64,000 nt of DNA from Neckera pumila. Lineage: Eukaryota; Streptophyta; Bryopsida; Hypnales; Neckeraceae. A model generated the notes under the pieces. It was not told where the DNA came from and made no database searches. It worked only from the letters and a program-made list of their open reading frames with translations. Made by a program: the position numbers and the translations under genes. Within the stretch, counting starts at the first letter, position 1, and each line of letters opens with the position of its first letter. Shown in pieces: positions 22,616 through 33,440 of the stretch. The stretch covers positions 5,952,001 to 6,016,000 of the forward strand of contig OZ018415.1 in assembly GCA_963969595.1 (NCBI GenBank), given 5' to 3'.

Positions 22616-23209
22616 TCTCCAACATTTTTTTATTTTTATTTTTTCATTTATTTTAGACAATGCAGAAAGCAATCTTCATAACATTCTTAAACTTCAAGAC
22701 AGAGAACCCTTGAATCAATTCTCGTTTCACTAAAGAAATCATGAATGTAAGTCTTGCCTAAGTATTGTGAGCCATGGCAATACAAATATATTCTTGTTAT
22801 AATGCTATTGTAAAATTCACTCAAGAATATTTGTCCGTAGAAGTCATGAAGTTGTCACAACTATATAAATGGCAATAAAACATGCAAATTGCAAATGAAA
22901 CTAAAATTATTAATCCCAAAGAGTATACATTCATTTAAAATGCAACAATTCAATGATTTCATTCACTAAAAATGGAATAAGTTATTGCTAAATATTCCTT
23001 CAAAACAAATTTTGAATTTGTGAAATATTCCAAAAAAACAAAAACTATTCCAAAGTTTATCTTTTGATAATGAGATATTTTTCTTGTTTTCTTATTGATG
23101 CCATGACACATGTAGAGAATGCAAGTAAGTGATAAGAAAAACATTCAACTTTGTTCATCCGTTCATCTTTCAGGTAGGGCAAGGACTAGATTCATCCAAA
23201 TTAGGTGGA
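22616..23209. other. AT-rich spacer, no gene seen
   Basis: Nothing recognisable on either strand. Confidence 0.4.
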
Positions 23210-23460
23210 TTTTTTTTTATCATAGACCCTAGGTAAAAACACAAGGATTTATTATTCATTGTGGATGATATGTTTGTAAATTTTAAACTCACATTTGGAA
23301 TCAAGGATCCCAAATTAGCAAGGATATGTTATACAAATTAACCACTCTACAATAGAAGACAAATTTTTATGTAAATTCACCCAAGTGAAAAATTGGGAGT
23401 TTTTGCATCCAACAAACCACCAAATCAGATGAGGTCTAGCCCTGGCCCTTATATACTTTC
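23210..23460. mobile_element. MITE family D, copy 3 (ends uncertain)
   Basis: It contains GTAAATTTTAAACTCACATT, then TGGAATCAAGGATCCCAAATTAGC, a diverged form of the family core. Confidence 0.5.
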
Positions 23461-24460
23461 AACCACCACATTTGATGTTATTTGGATGCATTGGAGGGTT
23501 GTTTCAAGCATGTTCCCCAATATGTTTCCAATATAGGGAAGGAACGTCGAGCTATTGTCAGAACCCTAATCACAAAAAAAATCTAGACTGAAACATCCCT
23601 TGTCTAAGGGCATTATTCTACCTATTACCAATCTTGATGCTATACTTAAGAAGAAGCAGGAACTTATTTTGACAGAGTTTTCACTTTGTAACACAACACT
23701 TTCTACACACTATCATATTTTTTCCTTTTTTCTGCACTATATTTTTTTCCTTAGAATCATTTAGACTCATAGGTAAGATAGTTTTTAAAGACTATCTTCA
23801 AGAAAGATTGCAACTTTTTCATTCTATATTTTGCTCCTAGAATCTGTACTTTTCCATAGACTCTATGTTTGTTTCTAGATAGTCTATTTTTTTCCTTGAG
23901 ACATATAGTACAACAAGGTGTCAATGTATGTATAGGAGCTTTTGCAATAGAGTTTTGCAAAAATCAGCAAAGTTTTGCAAGAAGTAAGCAAAGTTTTGCT
24001 AACACATACACTATATAACTTTTAACATATGAAAGCATGGAAAAAATAGAGAGGCTCATAGTCATAATATCAAATTTGTGTATCCATTTATCAGCTTTTA
24101 TGCCCCAAAACTATGCAACATGACATGGAAGTATGTGGTTTTGCAAATGACTATGAATCTTGCTCCAAGAGGTTGTGGTCCTCACCTGTGCCTCTCCCAA
24201 GAACAACACAAACCAATGTTATGTTAGTAAGGTGCACAAGGTGTCTTCAAACCACAATGCATGCTATAACTTTAACAAGGATCAATTTACATAATCAAAG
24301 TAGCATTAAACCACAATCATACATTCCAACAATTGCCAATTTTATAAAACCTGACTGCAACCAGCACATTGCAACGCAGCCATGTCGAATCCTTTAGCCA
24401 TAAATACTCCACAGTCCGAACATATGGAACTTAGTTGTTCGCAAGTCAGCCTATGAATGG
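23461..24460. other. Spacer, no gene assigned
   Basis: An open plus-strand frame at 24113-24397 has no recognisable domain. A short phrase AGCAAAGTTTTGCAAG / AGCAAAGTTTTGCTAA is repeated near 23970-24000. Confidence 0.35.
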
Positions 24461-24700
24461 TCAGGGAGGACTGACCCCTCTATTGCCCCATTGGAAGGTT
24501 AAATGTAAAAACTGCCCCCTATTTTGTGCCGCTCAAATTTTGTATTTCTTCACGTCCCTTAACTAATTCGGGGCCTCTAATTGCAAATATGAATATAGAA
24601 ACTGCAAATTTCATCAAATGTGGCATATAAAGAAATTTCAGTGTTTTCTGCAAGGATAAAATTTGGGGCAATAGAGGAGTCAATCCCCCCTGGCCTCTAT
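24461..24700. mobile_element. MITE family D, copy 4
   Basis: Inverted ends GGGAGGACTGACCCCTCTAT and CAATAGAGGAGTCAATCCCC flank the family core (GGGGCCTCTAATTGCAAATA near 24579). Confidence 0.75.
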
Positions 24701-25389
24701 GAACTGCTAACCAATTTGTAACTTGCTTAGACTATCTTTACCAGTAGTGAAACTGATAAAAGTATGTGGAGTCTACAGTATATAACATTCTTAAACACTT
24801 TGATTCCATCCCCTGTGGAAGAGGTATAATGCCTCCCTGGATTCCAGAGAGGTAATTCAGTTATAATATGATCAACACTATTGGCTGGAGTTCATGTGAG
24901 CTGGTAGGAGAGCATTGGGCCTGAAAAAGAAAGTATAAAGAGAAATAGTGCATGGTAGATTCTGAATGGCTCCTGTATTTGCATGAACAGTGCATGGGGA
25001 GTCTAAATGGCCAGTGCGTCTCAGTCCTAATAGTAACTTCACAAGATTCAACGCTGGGGGGCTCCCGCTTTCTAAAGGAGCAAAAGGTACCCTCTAGCGT
25101 TGGTTAATAATGTTATGTATCTATGCTAGAGCACTCAGTCACGAGGAGTGGGAGCAGCAATAAGCAAGCTTTTGCAAAAATAAGGAAAAATCCCAGACAA
25201 TTCTCCCAAATTTCAGATTTACAGCTGCCTTTGGAAATCGAGACGTTTCTTCCACCAAGGCGCTCAATCATTCAGGGCCTGTAACCGCCGTGGTGATCTC
25301 GCCGTCATTTTAAGATAAAAATTCAGTTCATGGCCAGAGCATCAAGGGCTTAGATTTGCCTTAATTACAATAATCAAGTTTACAATCTG
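24701..25389. other. Spacer with fragment shared with 13130-13215
   Basis: GGAGCAAAAGGTACC...GTTAATAATGTTATG near 25077-25118 repeats the phrase at 13160-13203. No gene. Confidence 0.4.
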
Positions 25390-25698
25390 TTAATCCCTAA
25401 ACACTTTTTTGGTCACCAACTTTTGAGGTTTAACTTTTAATAAGAGGATTGAAAGACTTCGCATCACTTTTGCATATTTAACACCTTCATGCTCAAACAT
25501 TATAATCTTTTGCTCCATAAGTGATATTGTTGTATTTTCTTTTCCTATGAGATCCCTAACATGTCTAGTTTGAATTGGTACGGTTACAATTTAATAAAAA
25601 ATTGATACAACTTATTTAAATGTGGCATTTTGTTCAAGTTAGAGCAAATTCCAAGAATCTCAAAATAGGCCTTGGAGCCTTGGACATTTAGGGGTTAA
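25390..25698. mobile_element. TTAA-flanked MITE M3
   Basis: It begins TTAATCCCTAAACACTTTTT and ends GGACATTTAGGGGTTAA, 309 bp, non-coding. Confidence 0.75.
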
Positions 25699-25873
25699 GT
25701 TTCCAAGGCTTTAAATGTCTGACTTGTTACTGTATCTAGTTTAGTCAATTAAGCCATATGAGCTGTTATTGTAGCTCTGTTAACTGCATAGATCTCTTAG
25801 GTATTTTGTTAGGTAGGCTATAGAACCAAGATCCTCAGAGATTGTGTTAATTTGCTTGTTTAATTTTGGCCAG

Positions 25874-26134
25874 GATTAGGAAAAATCTGAACCCTGTAGA
25901 AGGCTGTTAAGCTTTCATTTTTCGGCACCCCGCGGTGCAAGTATAGAAAAAATAGTAAAAAAATAGTAAAACTTGACATAGCATTGACGTGGCACCAATA
26001 GTGCCACATGAAATGCTAATTAAAAAAATAAATAAATATATATATATATATATAAAATAAATTTTTTCCTCTCTAAATGCACGAGAGGGGTTCAAAACTC
26101 GCGGCCTTCTTGAGGCCTGAAATTTTTCCTAATG
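25874..26134. mobile_element. CATTAG-family MITE, copy 3
   Basis: It begins GATTAGGAAAAATCTGAACC and ends GGCCTGAAATTTTTCCTAATG. The internal TGACGTGGCACCAATAGTGC, continuing CACATG, forms the first hairpin. A (TA)n tract lies at about 26036-26055. Confidence 0.78.
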
Positions 26135-26219
26135 CATACTTTAAACTTGGTATAGGAAATCGATAAAAAAAAGTGTTGTTAGTTTTATTAAATGTGACTC
26201 ACTCGTCAGGAAACTAACA
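26135..26219. other. Short spacer
   Basis: Lies between two CATTAG-family copies; its left part may belong to the next element. Confidence 0.3.
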
Positions 26220-26419
26220 CTTGGTTACGAAATCTGAAAAAAATAAAAAAATAAAAAAATTCTTGTGAAATTAAAAAATAAAGTTAAAAATAAATAAATA
26301 ATAAATAAATAAATGACATGGCTGAACTTTGGCCACATCACCCTGCTGTAGCATAGCGCAGCGCGTTCCCTGCAATCGAAAACTTGCAGCCCTTTGCATG
26401 GGCCCAAACCCCTCTAATG
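26220..26419. mobile_element. CATTAG-family MITE, copy 4 (left end not found)
   Basis: A poly-A-rich centre is followed by TGACATGGCTGAACTTTGGC (continuing CACATCA), a hairpin, and the end GGCCCAAACCCCTCTAATG. Orientation is as in the other copies. Confidence 0.65.
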
Positions 26420-26599
26420 TATCATCTTAAATGAGTAAACTTAATCCAAAATTTAGTACACTTTCTATTTCTTCAAGGTACTTTGGACAACTTTATCCAC
26501 TTTGGTTATTCTTTTCTTGTAGTCTTCAGATGGCGAACACTAAGATCAAGTAAGACCAAGTAAGATTGAAAAAGACAATTGCTTTTAGAACAGATTATC

Positions 26600-27537
26600 T
26601 TAACCCCTAAAGGCCCAAGGCCTTTTTTTTGCCAAAAAACACCCAAAATTGCCATTTTTATAGCAAAGAATGAAAAAATTGTAAAATGTTTTTCTTGCAC
26701 ATCTAACCATAGGATCTTACACCGAACTAGTATGAGAATGCGTGGAAAAAATTTCAAATTTTTTGACTGCACGAATTGCAAGATATTTGCATTTAAAGTG
26801 AGAAAAACAAGATTTGCAGCACATTGTGGAACTAGATTTTTTGACTTTGAACAATTTTAAATTTAATTTTTTTCACTACAGAGTTTTGAGCTTCAAATAT
26901 TTATAGTGGAAAATTGAGTTGAGAATCTAGCCAAAAAAAAATTCAAAAAAACTTAATTTTCATTATTAAAAAAATTGTTAAGTAGAATTAGATATGAGAT
27001 AGAAGGAAAATCTAAAATATTCATATATTTTAGATAGAATTAAAATGCACTAATCCCAATGGTGAGATTGTTCTAGCAAGTAAACTAAACCATGCAAAAA
27101 AAAAATATTGAAAAATTTGAAAAATTGCATTCAAAAATGAATCCTACAAGTTATTTTTTTCAAAAAGATACTCTAATTGCCCAAAAAACAAGAATGTCCA
27201 TAAGTTTCTCATAACAAATCCAAATGAAATGAATCAAAGCTTTCTAGATAGACAAAAATATAATCTATGAGAAAAAAAAACTAAACAAACAAACAAACAA
27301 ACAAAATGCAAATTTTTTTTGCTGCCTACGCTGCCTTCTGTCCTTTGTTTTGAGCTTATTTGGTCATAACTTTTGTTCCCGGGCATCGATTGTGAAAAGA
27401 ATTATATTCCCACGAAGCCAATCAGCTTTTCTACCTCTAAAAAAAGTTTAAAAAAATCAGAAGAAAATTTTAGCTCGTAGGTATTTGCCCAAAAATGCAT
27501 TTGTCCCTTGAAGGGACAATGGTCCTTTAGGGGTTAA
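26600..27537. mobile_element. TTAA-class element type B (B2)
   Basis: It begins TTAACCCCTAAAGGCCCAAG and ends GGTCCTTTAGGGGTTAA, 938 bp. The copy at 54770-55708 is nearly the same length and is its reverse complement along the whole length, including a CAAA tetranucleotide run. Open frames inside (26579-26860, both strands) are by-products and not a transposase. Confidence 0.9.
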
Positions 27538-27563
27538 TCCTTGAAAGAACCTTTAGAAGTTAA
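27534..27563. repeat. 30-bp TTAA-flanked pair of element termini
   Basis: Immediately right of B2, TTAATCCTTGAAAGAACCTT followed by TAGAAGTTAA resembles a left end joined to a right end with nothing between, again bounded by TTAA. Confidence 0.5.
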
Positions 27564-28344
27564 TCCTTACAAGGCGATGCTCACAAGAAGAGCACTTGCG
27601 TTCTACTATCTAGTGCTCAAACTCGAGAAACACCGGTCAAACGATGACGGCCATGGCGTAAGCTTAAATTCCGTTGACTTAACTCCAAAGTGACAAAGAG
27701 GAAAGAAAGTGTCCTCATATAGTTTCAAATGCAGTTCAAACTGCTTTGACTTTTGCATCCAAGGTTCAAGATCAATTATAAAACTTGTTGGGAAAGTTGC
27801 GTTCTCTCCTCTAGTTTGTGCGGTTTTCAGACTAATTTTCAAACTAATCCAAGATGTATTGATTTTTTGGAAGCCAATTCAAGATCAATATTTCAATTTG
27901 AGATCACCAAACTGCATTTTAGAATTGCAACTTTGGAGCCTTATATCTCGTTCATCTACTGTTTGTTTTCAATAAAATTTGTTGGATTTTGTTTCCTTTA
28001 AAGCCTAGTTATTGTGGTAAAATTTTCATGTTAATCCAAGTTGTTTTGAATGTTTGGGAGCAATTCAAAGCTCAAAATCCTGTCATTTTTGGAGTACATT
28101 GATCTTTGGTGGCTTGTTTCTTCTTCATACAGAGTCCATTTTCAATAATTTCTTTTGGAAAAATTGTGCATACTAGTCTAGTTTGTGTTTCTAAAATTTC
28201 ATGTCAATCTAAGAAGTAATGAATGACTGAGAAACATTCTAGTAGAAGGAGGTTCACCCTTATAATACTTTGAAGTTTTGATTACAATTTTTCTACTTTA
28301 GATTTTGTGCAAGGGTACCTATAGATGTGTTGTTTTGCAATTTT
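27564..28344. other. Spacer, no gene assigned
   Basis: Overlapping short frames on both strands at 27606-28001 show no recognisable domain. Confidence 0.4.
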
Positions 28345-28610
28345 TCTTGGGTAAATGCAAGAAACACTTGTACTATTTTTTCTCACACCTTGCATGTTGA
28401 TTTGTTTTTTAGGCAACAACGCTAGCATGCGAGCTTGGAGCCTTGAGCTTGTGAACTGCAAGTGTGGAGTTTGTGAGCTTGGAGCCACCAACACACACAC
28501 ACACATCCCAAAAAAATATCCCTCCAAAAAAATAAAAATAAAAAAAAGGAAAAAGATTGCTATTTATAGTATTTTTGGATACCTATGACCGCTATTTCTA
28601 TGACCGTGGA
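28345..28610. repeat. Dispersed repeat Y, copy 1 (inverted relative to 44271-45025)
   Basis: The left end GCAAGAAACACTTGTACTAT is the inverse of the right end near 45025; the right end CTATGACCGTGGATT is the inverse of AATCCACGGTCATAG at 44271. Inside lies GCTAGCATGCGAGC. An (AC)n run lies near 28490. Confidence 0.65.
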
Positions 28611-28639
28611 TTTAGCTTAATTTCTGCTGAAGTGTGCTA

Positions 28640-28990
28640 ATCTCTATTTTCCAATAGTTCTAAGATAGGATGTCCATAAATCGCTCATTTACGAGGTGGA
28701 ACTGAATTTTGGGGAGGTGAATTCGTGATTGGTAAATTCAAGAAATTTTCTTGGAAAGAGAAGTGAAATTGGCATCTAGCCAAAGTCGTTTAATATTTTT
28801 TTGGAGCTTTTGTAGAATGAAATACTATATTTTGAAGTTGAAATGTCATAATGCTCTAAAATCGGCCACTTCCTAAAATGTACACTATTTGTACATTGTT
28901 GAAGGCTATATAAAAGCAACATGTACAAGTACTATACATTTGAGGAGTTGGTCCATTTGAGAGCCCTAGGCGCTTTTAGAACCTCCTACC
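28640..28990. repeat. Dispersed repeat, copy 2 (partner 22310-22615)
   Basis: Shares GGCATCTAGCC, AATGTACACTATTTGTACAT, CAACATGTACA and the right end CCTCCTACCTTA with the partner. Confidence 0.65.
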
Positions 28991-29289
28991 TTATACGTTG
29001 GACCTTTTGTGCATGGTTATTCACTTTCGTATAGCTCTACAAGTCCACTTCATACAGTTTTAGTTTTTTGTAATACAACAAATACAAAGACTATATCTAA
29101 CACTACTTACCAAAAAAATGGTAGATAAATACTCAGCATGTACTACTCAGAAAAAATAAAAATAAAAAAGGGAAATAAATACAGGAGTACATAAACAATG
29201 TCCATTACAAAATTACAAAATGTTTCCAATCTTAAAAAAATGTAAATGAATACATTACGAATGAAGTACACAACAGCATGTAGATTTTC
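28991..29289. other. Spacer downstream of the MULE-like gene
   Basis: AT-rich; no terminal inverted repeat of an enclosing element could be identified by eye. Confidence 0.4.
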
Positions 29290-30603
29290 CTACTCCAAAA
29301 AACTAATTATCCTTGCTTGAATTAGAAGTAACTTCAACTCATTGAAGTTGTAACTCGGTGCATGAATAAATACGTCATCCTGCACATCCATCTTGCAGAA
29401 GTACCTAAACAAATAGTACAAATGCTTGCAATTCACGTATTGCTGACGACCTCCAATTGCGGAAACAACCATGTCCACAAAATCCGGGCATGTGCAAGTG
29501 GGATAGATACCCACTGTTATGCGATACACATTTTTATTGGTGTCTGGCCCTATCTCCAATGACACTATTGCACCCAGGCCCAGAAAGAGAAGCAACGTCA
29601 CTCCCACGATTTGTCCGGCGATGTTGCCTGCGCTCTCCCACTTGTTCCTTTGCTTCGGTGTTGGAGCATTTGCAAGTCGACCTATGGTTCTATTGTTTCG
29701 AACCGTTGGATACTGAGTCGGATTTGATGGTGGCGATTTATCATAAAGAACAGTCTTGAATACTTTTGACATGCTAAAGAGCCGACGTGGTGACAACACA
29801 GGTCTCTTTTGAAGATGGAATCTAGCATGCTGTAGTAGCAAAGTTTCATCCCTAGTGAGATTAGTCCTCGTCAGAATAGGCCAAATCTCCAGAACCTCAG
29901 GCCAATCAATGACCCACTTGCGTTTTGTGCCTTTCACACATCGTTCAATATCATCCCAGAAAAACCAGAAGTCCACCACTACCTCCCGCTTACTCCCATA
30001 ATCTTCTTTTCTCCCGCAATAGGTGGGAGCTAGGGTTCCATTCCATCCCTTCGATATTTTTGCAGTGCACTTCATGTTTGATCCCCGTTGCTGAGCTTGA
30101 CATCTTGCGCTTGATTTGTGGCTGATTCTTGCAATGTGCCACTTTGACACATTGCAGTCACTTTCAAAGGCAATGCTAACATGCTGACAAGTGTTGGGTG
30201 CAGGCTGCTGACTTGTATCCCCCGAAGACCTAGCAGAAGCTAAACTTGACCTTATTTGAACACGCGGTTGAGAGAAATTCACCTTGTCTGGTTGGTGTGA
30301 GTCTCCGACATTGCCAATGGGCACGTCCAACTTCTTCTTTGTACTTCCAAAAATCTCCTCACCTTCCACATGTGGTACTCGAGTTCCCACATCCTCCGAT
30401 CCAGGAAGTGTATTCAACGCTTCTGCAATTTTTTTGGGATTTCCGCTTCGTCTAGCCGCTCTCAACCTCAATTCTCCCTTCGATGGACTGGATCCAGACG
30501 AATTTCCTCTCAAGTACGCACAATAATTTGTCATTTGCATCCATGCCCTGATACTATCATTGCAAGTGGCATCAAACAAATTATTTCCCTGGTTCTTGGA
30601 CAT
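29290..30603 (-). CDS. C-terminal open frame of the MULE-like protein, SWIM zinc finger
   Basis: This is the longest open frame in the window, 437 codons. Near its C-terminus it reads ITVGIYPTCTCPDF and, about 21 residues later, NCKHLYYLF, the C-x-C...C-x-H pattern of SWIM fingers that follow the catalytic domain of many Mutator-like and FAR1-type proteins. Upstream are a hydrophobic stretch (GVTLLLFLGLGAIVSLEI), a WHIARISHKS block and an EIFGSTKKKLD block; the last two are also found in locus 1. The initiator methionine is probably not a real start, because the frame continues a larger gene. Whether this part is still expressed is unknown. Confidence 0.75.
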   Translation of the reverse strand: MSKNQGNNLFDATCNDSIRAWMQMTNYCAYLRGNSSGSSPSKGELRLRAARRSGNPKKIAEALNTLPGSEDVGTRVPHVEGEEIFGSTKKKLDVPIGNVGDSHQPDKVNFSQPRVQIRSSLASARSSGDTSQQPAPNTCQHVSIAFESDCNVSKWHIARISHKSSARCQAQQRGSNMKCTAKISKGWNGTLAPTYCGRKEDYGSKREVVVDFWFFWDDIERCVKGTKRKWVIDWPEVLEIWPILTRTNLTRDETLLLQHARFHLQKRPVLSPRRLFSMSKVFKTVLYDKSPPSNPTQYPTVRNNRTIGRLANAPTPKQRNKWESAGNIAGQIVGVTLLLFLGLGAIVSLEIGPDTNKNVYRITVGIYPTCTCPDFVDMVVSAIGGRQQYVNCKHLYYLFRYFCKMDVQDDVFIHAPSYNFNELKLLLIQARIISFLE

Positions 30604-30938
30604 TAGAAGCTACTTGTTATGAATTGTTTTCTAATAAGTTGCACAAGGGCATGTCAGCCATCTCTTCCAAACTCAACCCTTGCAAAATCAATCAGCCAAT
30701 GAATATTAGTTACCATGTGAAATTCTTTATGTCAACAAATACCAACCTTGAACATTCATGATTGCTAGAGTACAGGTCAAATAACAAAAATATGAAACAC
30801 ATACACCACTGTATTAATGAAAATGTGGAACTCCTAAATAAGTGCCCTCTGCTTTAAATTTATACTAATTCTTTTACAAATACCCAACCACGGGCATTGC
30901 CATTTCCTTAAAAAAAAATTGGCTTTTAAGTTACCAAA

Positions 30939-31018
30939 AAGAGGAGGTCCACCTTGTACCACAAAACCTTTAGTCGGATCTGACTAATGGCTAAGTGGTA
31001 CCAACTTCACCTCCTCTT
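30939..31018. repeat. GGATCC-centred palindromic element, copy 1
   Basis: Arms AAGAGGAGGT and ACCTCCTCTT enclose further pairing (TTGTACCA / TGGTACCAA) around the centre TTTAGTCGGATCTGACTAA. Confidence 0.75.
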
Positions 31019-31299
31019 GCAGGTACTCTTCATGGAATTTCTCAAATTTTGTAGGAAGTTCATCTTAAAAATCTACTTTAGGCTAATTTCTTTGCATCAA
31101 AAGGAAAATGCAATTAGGCAACCAGAAAGTAAATTTTCTAATTTCACGAAGCACATTTATCAAATTATAATACAACTACACTTTGTTAGAATTCAAGACT
31201 TCTTACCATTTGCATGAAACTTCTCCATTGTCAATAGCGAAAATGCCAAAATGCCAGCCAATGGTCCAGTGATGAAGTGCTTCTTGACTTGCAGCCCCC

Positions 31300-31960
31300 G
31301 ATGACAACCATCATGATTGAATTGCAAGATAACGTGTCTCTACGAGATCAGTAGCCTCCGAATCTTTGTATTACTTGCACATTCTAATGTGTTGATGCTG
31401 AAATGCTACTTTGATGTGCTTTTCTGTATGTCTCTGAAGAAAAGTAGTCTAATGCAACAAACAGGTCCTCTCCCGATTCTTCATCTTGTCAACGGTTGAT
31501 TTGGTGCCATAGACAATTCGCACCGCATTTCAATTGGCCATAACACTATTGGCCATAAACCCCTTAAAGTTTGGGTCATCCATACCCTTTTGTGACATAA
31601 CATCATTCAAGCATCTTCAAAACTTCACTTGAATCTCCGTATCTTCGGACTGCATATCGCATGTTGCAACAGTCATGACATTTTTGTACTGTGGATTATA
31701 CACGTGGCAAGCCATTGTGGTCCAATCCTTCACACGCTTTACATGGTTGAACATCATCCATGCATTCTGAAGATCACCTCCGGGTTGCATGCGTCGCACA
31801 AGGTCCACACCGCTTCCAGGTCCTTCCGTGAGCATTTTGAAGATGTACACCTTTTCTTGGCCTTAGCCAGGGAAGACGCTATTGAGTATGAATTCAAACT
31901 TTGATTCCTTCTTCATAGTCATTATATTGTCAATAATCCCTCCTCGGTTGTTGGAGCAAA
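31300..31960 (-). pseudogene. Transposase core of the locus 2 MULE-like gene
   Basis: The reading is broken but aligned with locus 1: FEFILNSVFPG, stop, GQEKVYIFKML, then the GSGVDLV block, the CDMQSED block (31640-31850), DPNFKGFMANSVMA at about 31540-31585, NAVRIVYGTKST, ERTCLLH and stop. The Asn replacing Asp in FMAN, compared with FMCD in locus 1, would remove a catalytic residue. Further stops follow at MCK, stop, YKDSE. Confidence 0.75.
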
Positions 31961-32000
31961 ATGAAGAGATTACGTTTCGGATCTTTGGACTATTGAGATA

Positions 32001-33143
32001 TTAGAAACAATCCATGACCTCTTCTAGTTCTTCGCCTCTCAGTATTTTCTTCTCTCCCTCTCCGTTATAGAACAAGTAGTCAGTTAGAAATTCCTTGCTA
32101 GCTAAAAGAGCAATGGCGGAATTAGTGGCAGTCGGCGTTTTGGCCACCTGCTCTGCAATTAGACCACAAATTTTTGCTACTAAATCTCTATATATGCCCT
32201 TTGCTACGGGATGAGTATGATCTTTGAAGTGAATAGCAGCTCTACTCATTTCGGGATTCTCACTATAGCAGTAGTAGATCCTAGCGTCACATCTGTTAAG
32301 ACACCTAGGTGTGACTTTGCAAACTTTGCAAATTAGAGTGCAATCCTTAGGAGGACTATCGCCAACTGCAAAAGGAAACGTCGTGTACCCAATCCACTCT
32401 GTTTCATTCTTTCTAGAAGCTCTCTTCAAATAATCACAGTCAGGATTTTCACAAGCTAGGTGTCCGGCACAGTATGACTTACAAAACCTCAAATTGTTAG
32501 TGTTGTGAATGTTCATGGTTACTAACTTGCACCACGGGTGTCCGTCGTAGCGCTTGTCTATTCCTTTTATATTTCGTGCCGCGGATGAAGATGAAGAGGA
32601 ACAACACGGAGGCAGCTCAAAAACAACATCTCCATTGAAAATAGCAGGCAAATATTGCACACGATGGTGCTTCACGACGTCTAGGTCCATTGTCAACAAT
32701 TCATTGCGAGAACGTATAATGGTACCTAGTCTTTTCAAGCACTCCATTATGCTCACATGGTCAATGGAAGTAGGGTGCAAAGGTGGATGCAACAATGAAG
32801 AGTGTAAAGGACTACTACGAGGGGTTTGCAACAACGACTTCTCAACTGCAATCTCATTTGACTTGGTCGCAATTGCACAAGGTTTTTTCACAAGTGTCAA
32901 ATCAGGTGACTCTCTTTCCAATTCACTAGACAACTTTATGATTGGATCTAACTTCTCAAGTTTCACTTTTCGGAGAACTGTACTGCTTGGTAGCACCGTA
33001 AACACTTCACAGGGTGGACTAGGTGAAACTGCTTGACACATGTATGGCATATCTACTGTAGAATTGTCTGATTGGCGGCTCACTATCTTTGTAGACGCAC
33101 CTAGCATGGACAAAGGAAGTCCATATGCTCTATAGTTTCCCAA
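32001..33143 (-). CDS. N-terminal zinc-binding region of the MULE-like protein
   Basis: An open frame of 380 codons. The first 170 residues look disordered, with Ser/Pro-rich stretches and a poly-Ser run. Residues from about 215 contain CKSYCAGHLACENPDCDYL, then CKVCKVTPRCLNRCDARIYY and, after a short gap, HFKDHTHPV. The closing H-x-H after paired cysteines is reminiscent of the WRKY-GCM1/FAR1-type zinc fold used for DNA binding by MULE-related proteins. The frame ends in a stop shortly before the catalytic core. The assignment to that fold is by pattern only. Confidence 0.65.
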   Translation of the reverse strand: MGNYRAYGLPLSMLGASTKIVSRQSDNSTVDMPYMCQAVSPSPPCEVFTVLPSSTVLRKVKLEKLDPIIKLSSELERESPDLTLVKKPCAIATKSNEIAVEKSLLQTPRSSPLHSSLLHPPLHPTSIDHVSIMECLKRLGTIIRSRNELLTMDLDVVKHHRVQYLPAIFNGDVVFELPPCCSSSSSSAARNIKGIDKRYDGHPWCKLVTMNIHNTNNLRFCKSYCAGHLACENPDCDYLKRASRKNETEWIGYTTFPFAVGDSPPKDCTLICKVCKVTPRCLNRCDARIYYCYSENPEMSRAAIHFKDHTHPVAKGIYRDLVAKICGLIAEQVAKTPTATNSAIALLASKEFLTDYLFYNGEGEKKILRGEELEEVMDCF

Positions 33144-33152
33144 AGGAAGGTA

Positions 33153-33440
33153 TCAGTGGTGGCCTTCCTCTTCGACGAACTTCACAACTGGAATGGACTG
33201 TTGTAACTCACCACATTCAGACTTCCTCTCCTCTTCCACATAGATAGATGACTCTACAAACTTAAAGCGGACATGGAGGAGGTGACTTAAAACTCTAACA
33301 GAACCTTCTTCTTGAACCGGAAAAACAAAGGGCACCTCGTGACCGTCAACTCTAACGCAAGCCATGTTGGTATCATGCATATGCAATATTGCTAAAGAGT
33401 GCATACAATCGACTGTATAGAAAGAAGGAGAACTGACCAT
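33153..33440 (-). CDS. Probable first part of the locus 2 MULE-like gene
   Basis: An open frame of 95 codons starting MVSSPSFYTVD, with a VRVDGHEVPFVFPVQ segment, ends about 10 bp before the next frame begins. One small insertion or deletion would join them. The start at 33440 faces the start at 34501 of the divergent gene, about 1.06 kb away. Confidence 0.5.
   Translation of the reverse strand: MVSSPSFYTVDCMHSLAILHMHDTNMACVRVDGHEVPFVFPVQEEGSVRVLSHLLHVRFKFVESSIYVEEERKSECGELQQSIPVVKFVEEEGHH

Larger units (their letters stand above)
29290..33440 (-). pseudogene. MULE-like transposase with N-terminal zinc region and C-terminal SWIM finger, locus 2
   Basis: Three minus-strand segments line up as one gene. 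33440-32001: N-terminal part (frames 33440-33153 and 33143-32001 with a shift between), with clustered cysteines and an H-x-H ending. About 31960-31300: transposase core, encoding GPGSGVDLV, KDWTTMACHVYN, a CDMQSED block, then FKGFMANSVMA and ERTCLLH. The KDWTT aspartate and the CxxH fit Mutator-like transposases. The second catalytic Asp is Asn here, and Trp after CLLH is a stop. 30603-29290: 437-codon open frame ending in a SWIM finger. Stops in the core and a palindromic insert at 30939-31018 make it non-functional. It diverges from the gene at 34501. Confidence 0.85.

Noticed and set aside
24113..24397. 94-codon plus-strand frame with several Cys
   Set aside because: Cys spacing fits no zinc finger, and flanking sequence is AT-rich without splice or promoter signals.
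26579..26860. Opposing frames suggesting a small protein
   Set aside because: Inside the type B TTAA element; the reverse copy at 54770-55708 does not keep the frame.
32554..33036. 160-codon plus-strand frame
   Set aside because: It lies antisense inside the N-terminal region of the MULE-like gene, whose minus-strand frame has matching zinc-binding motifs.
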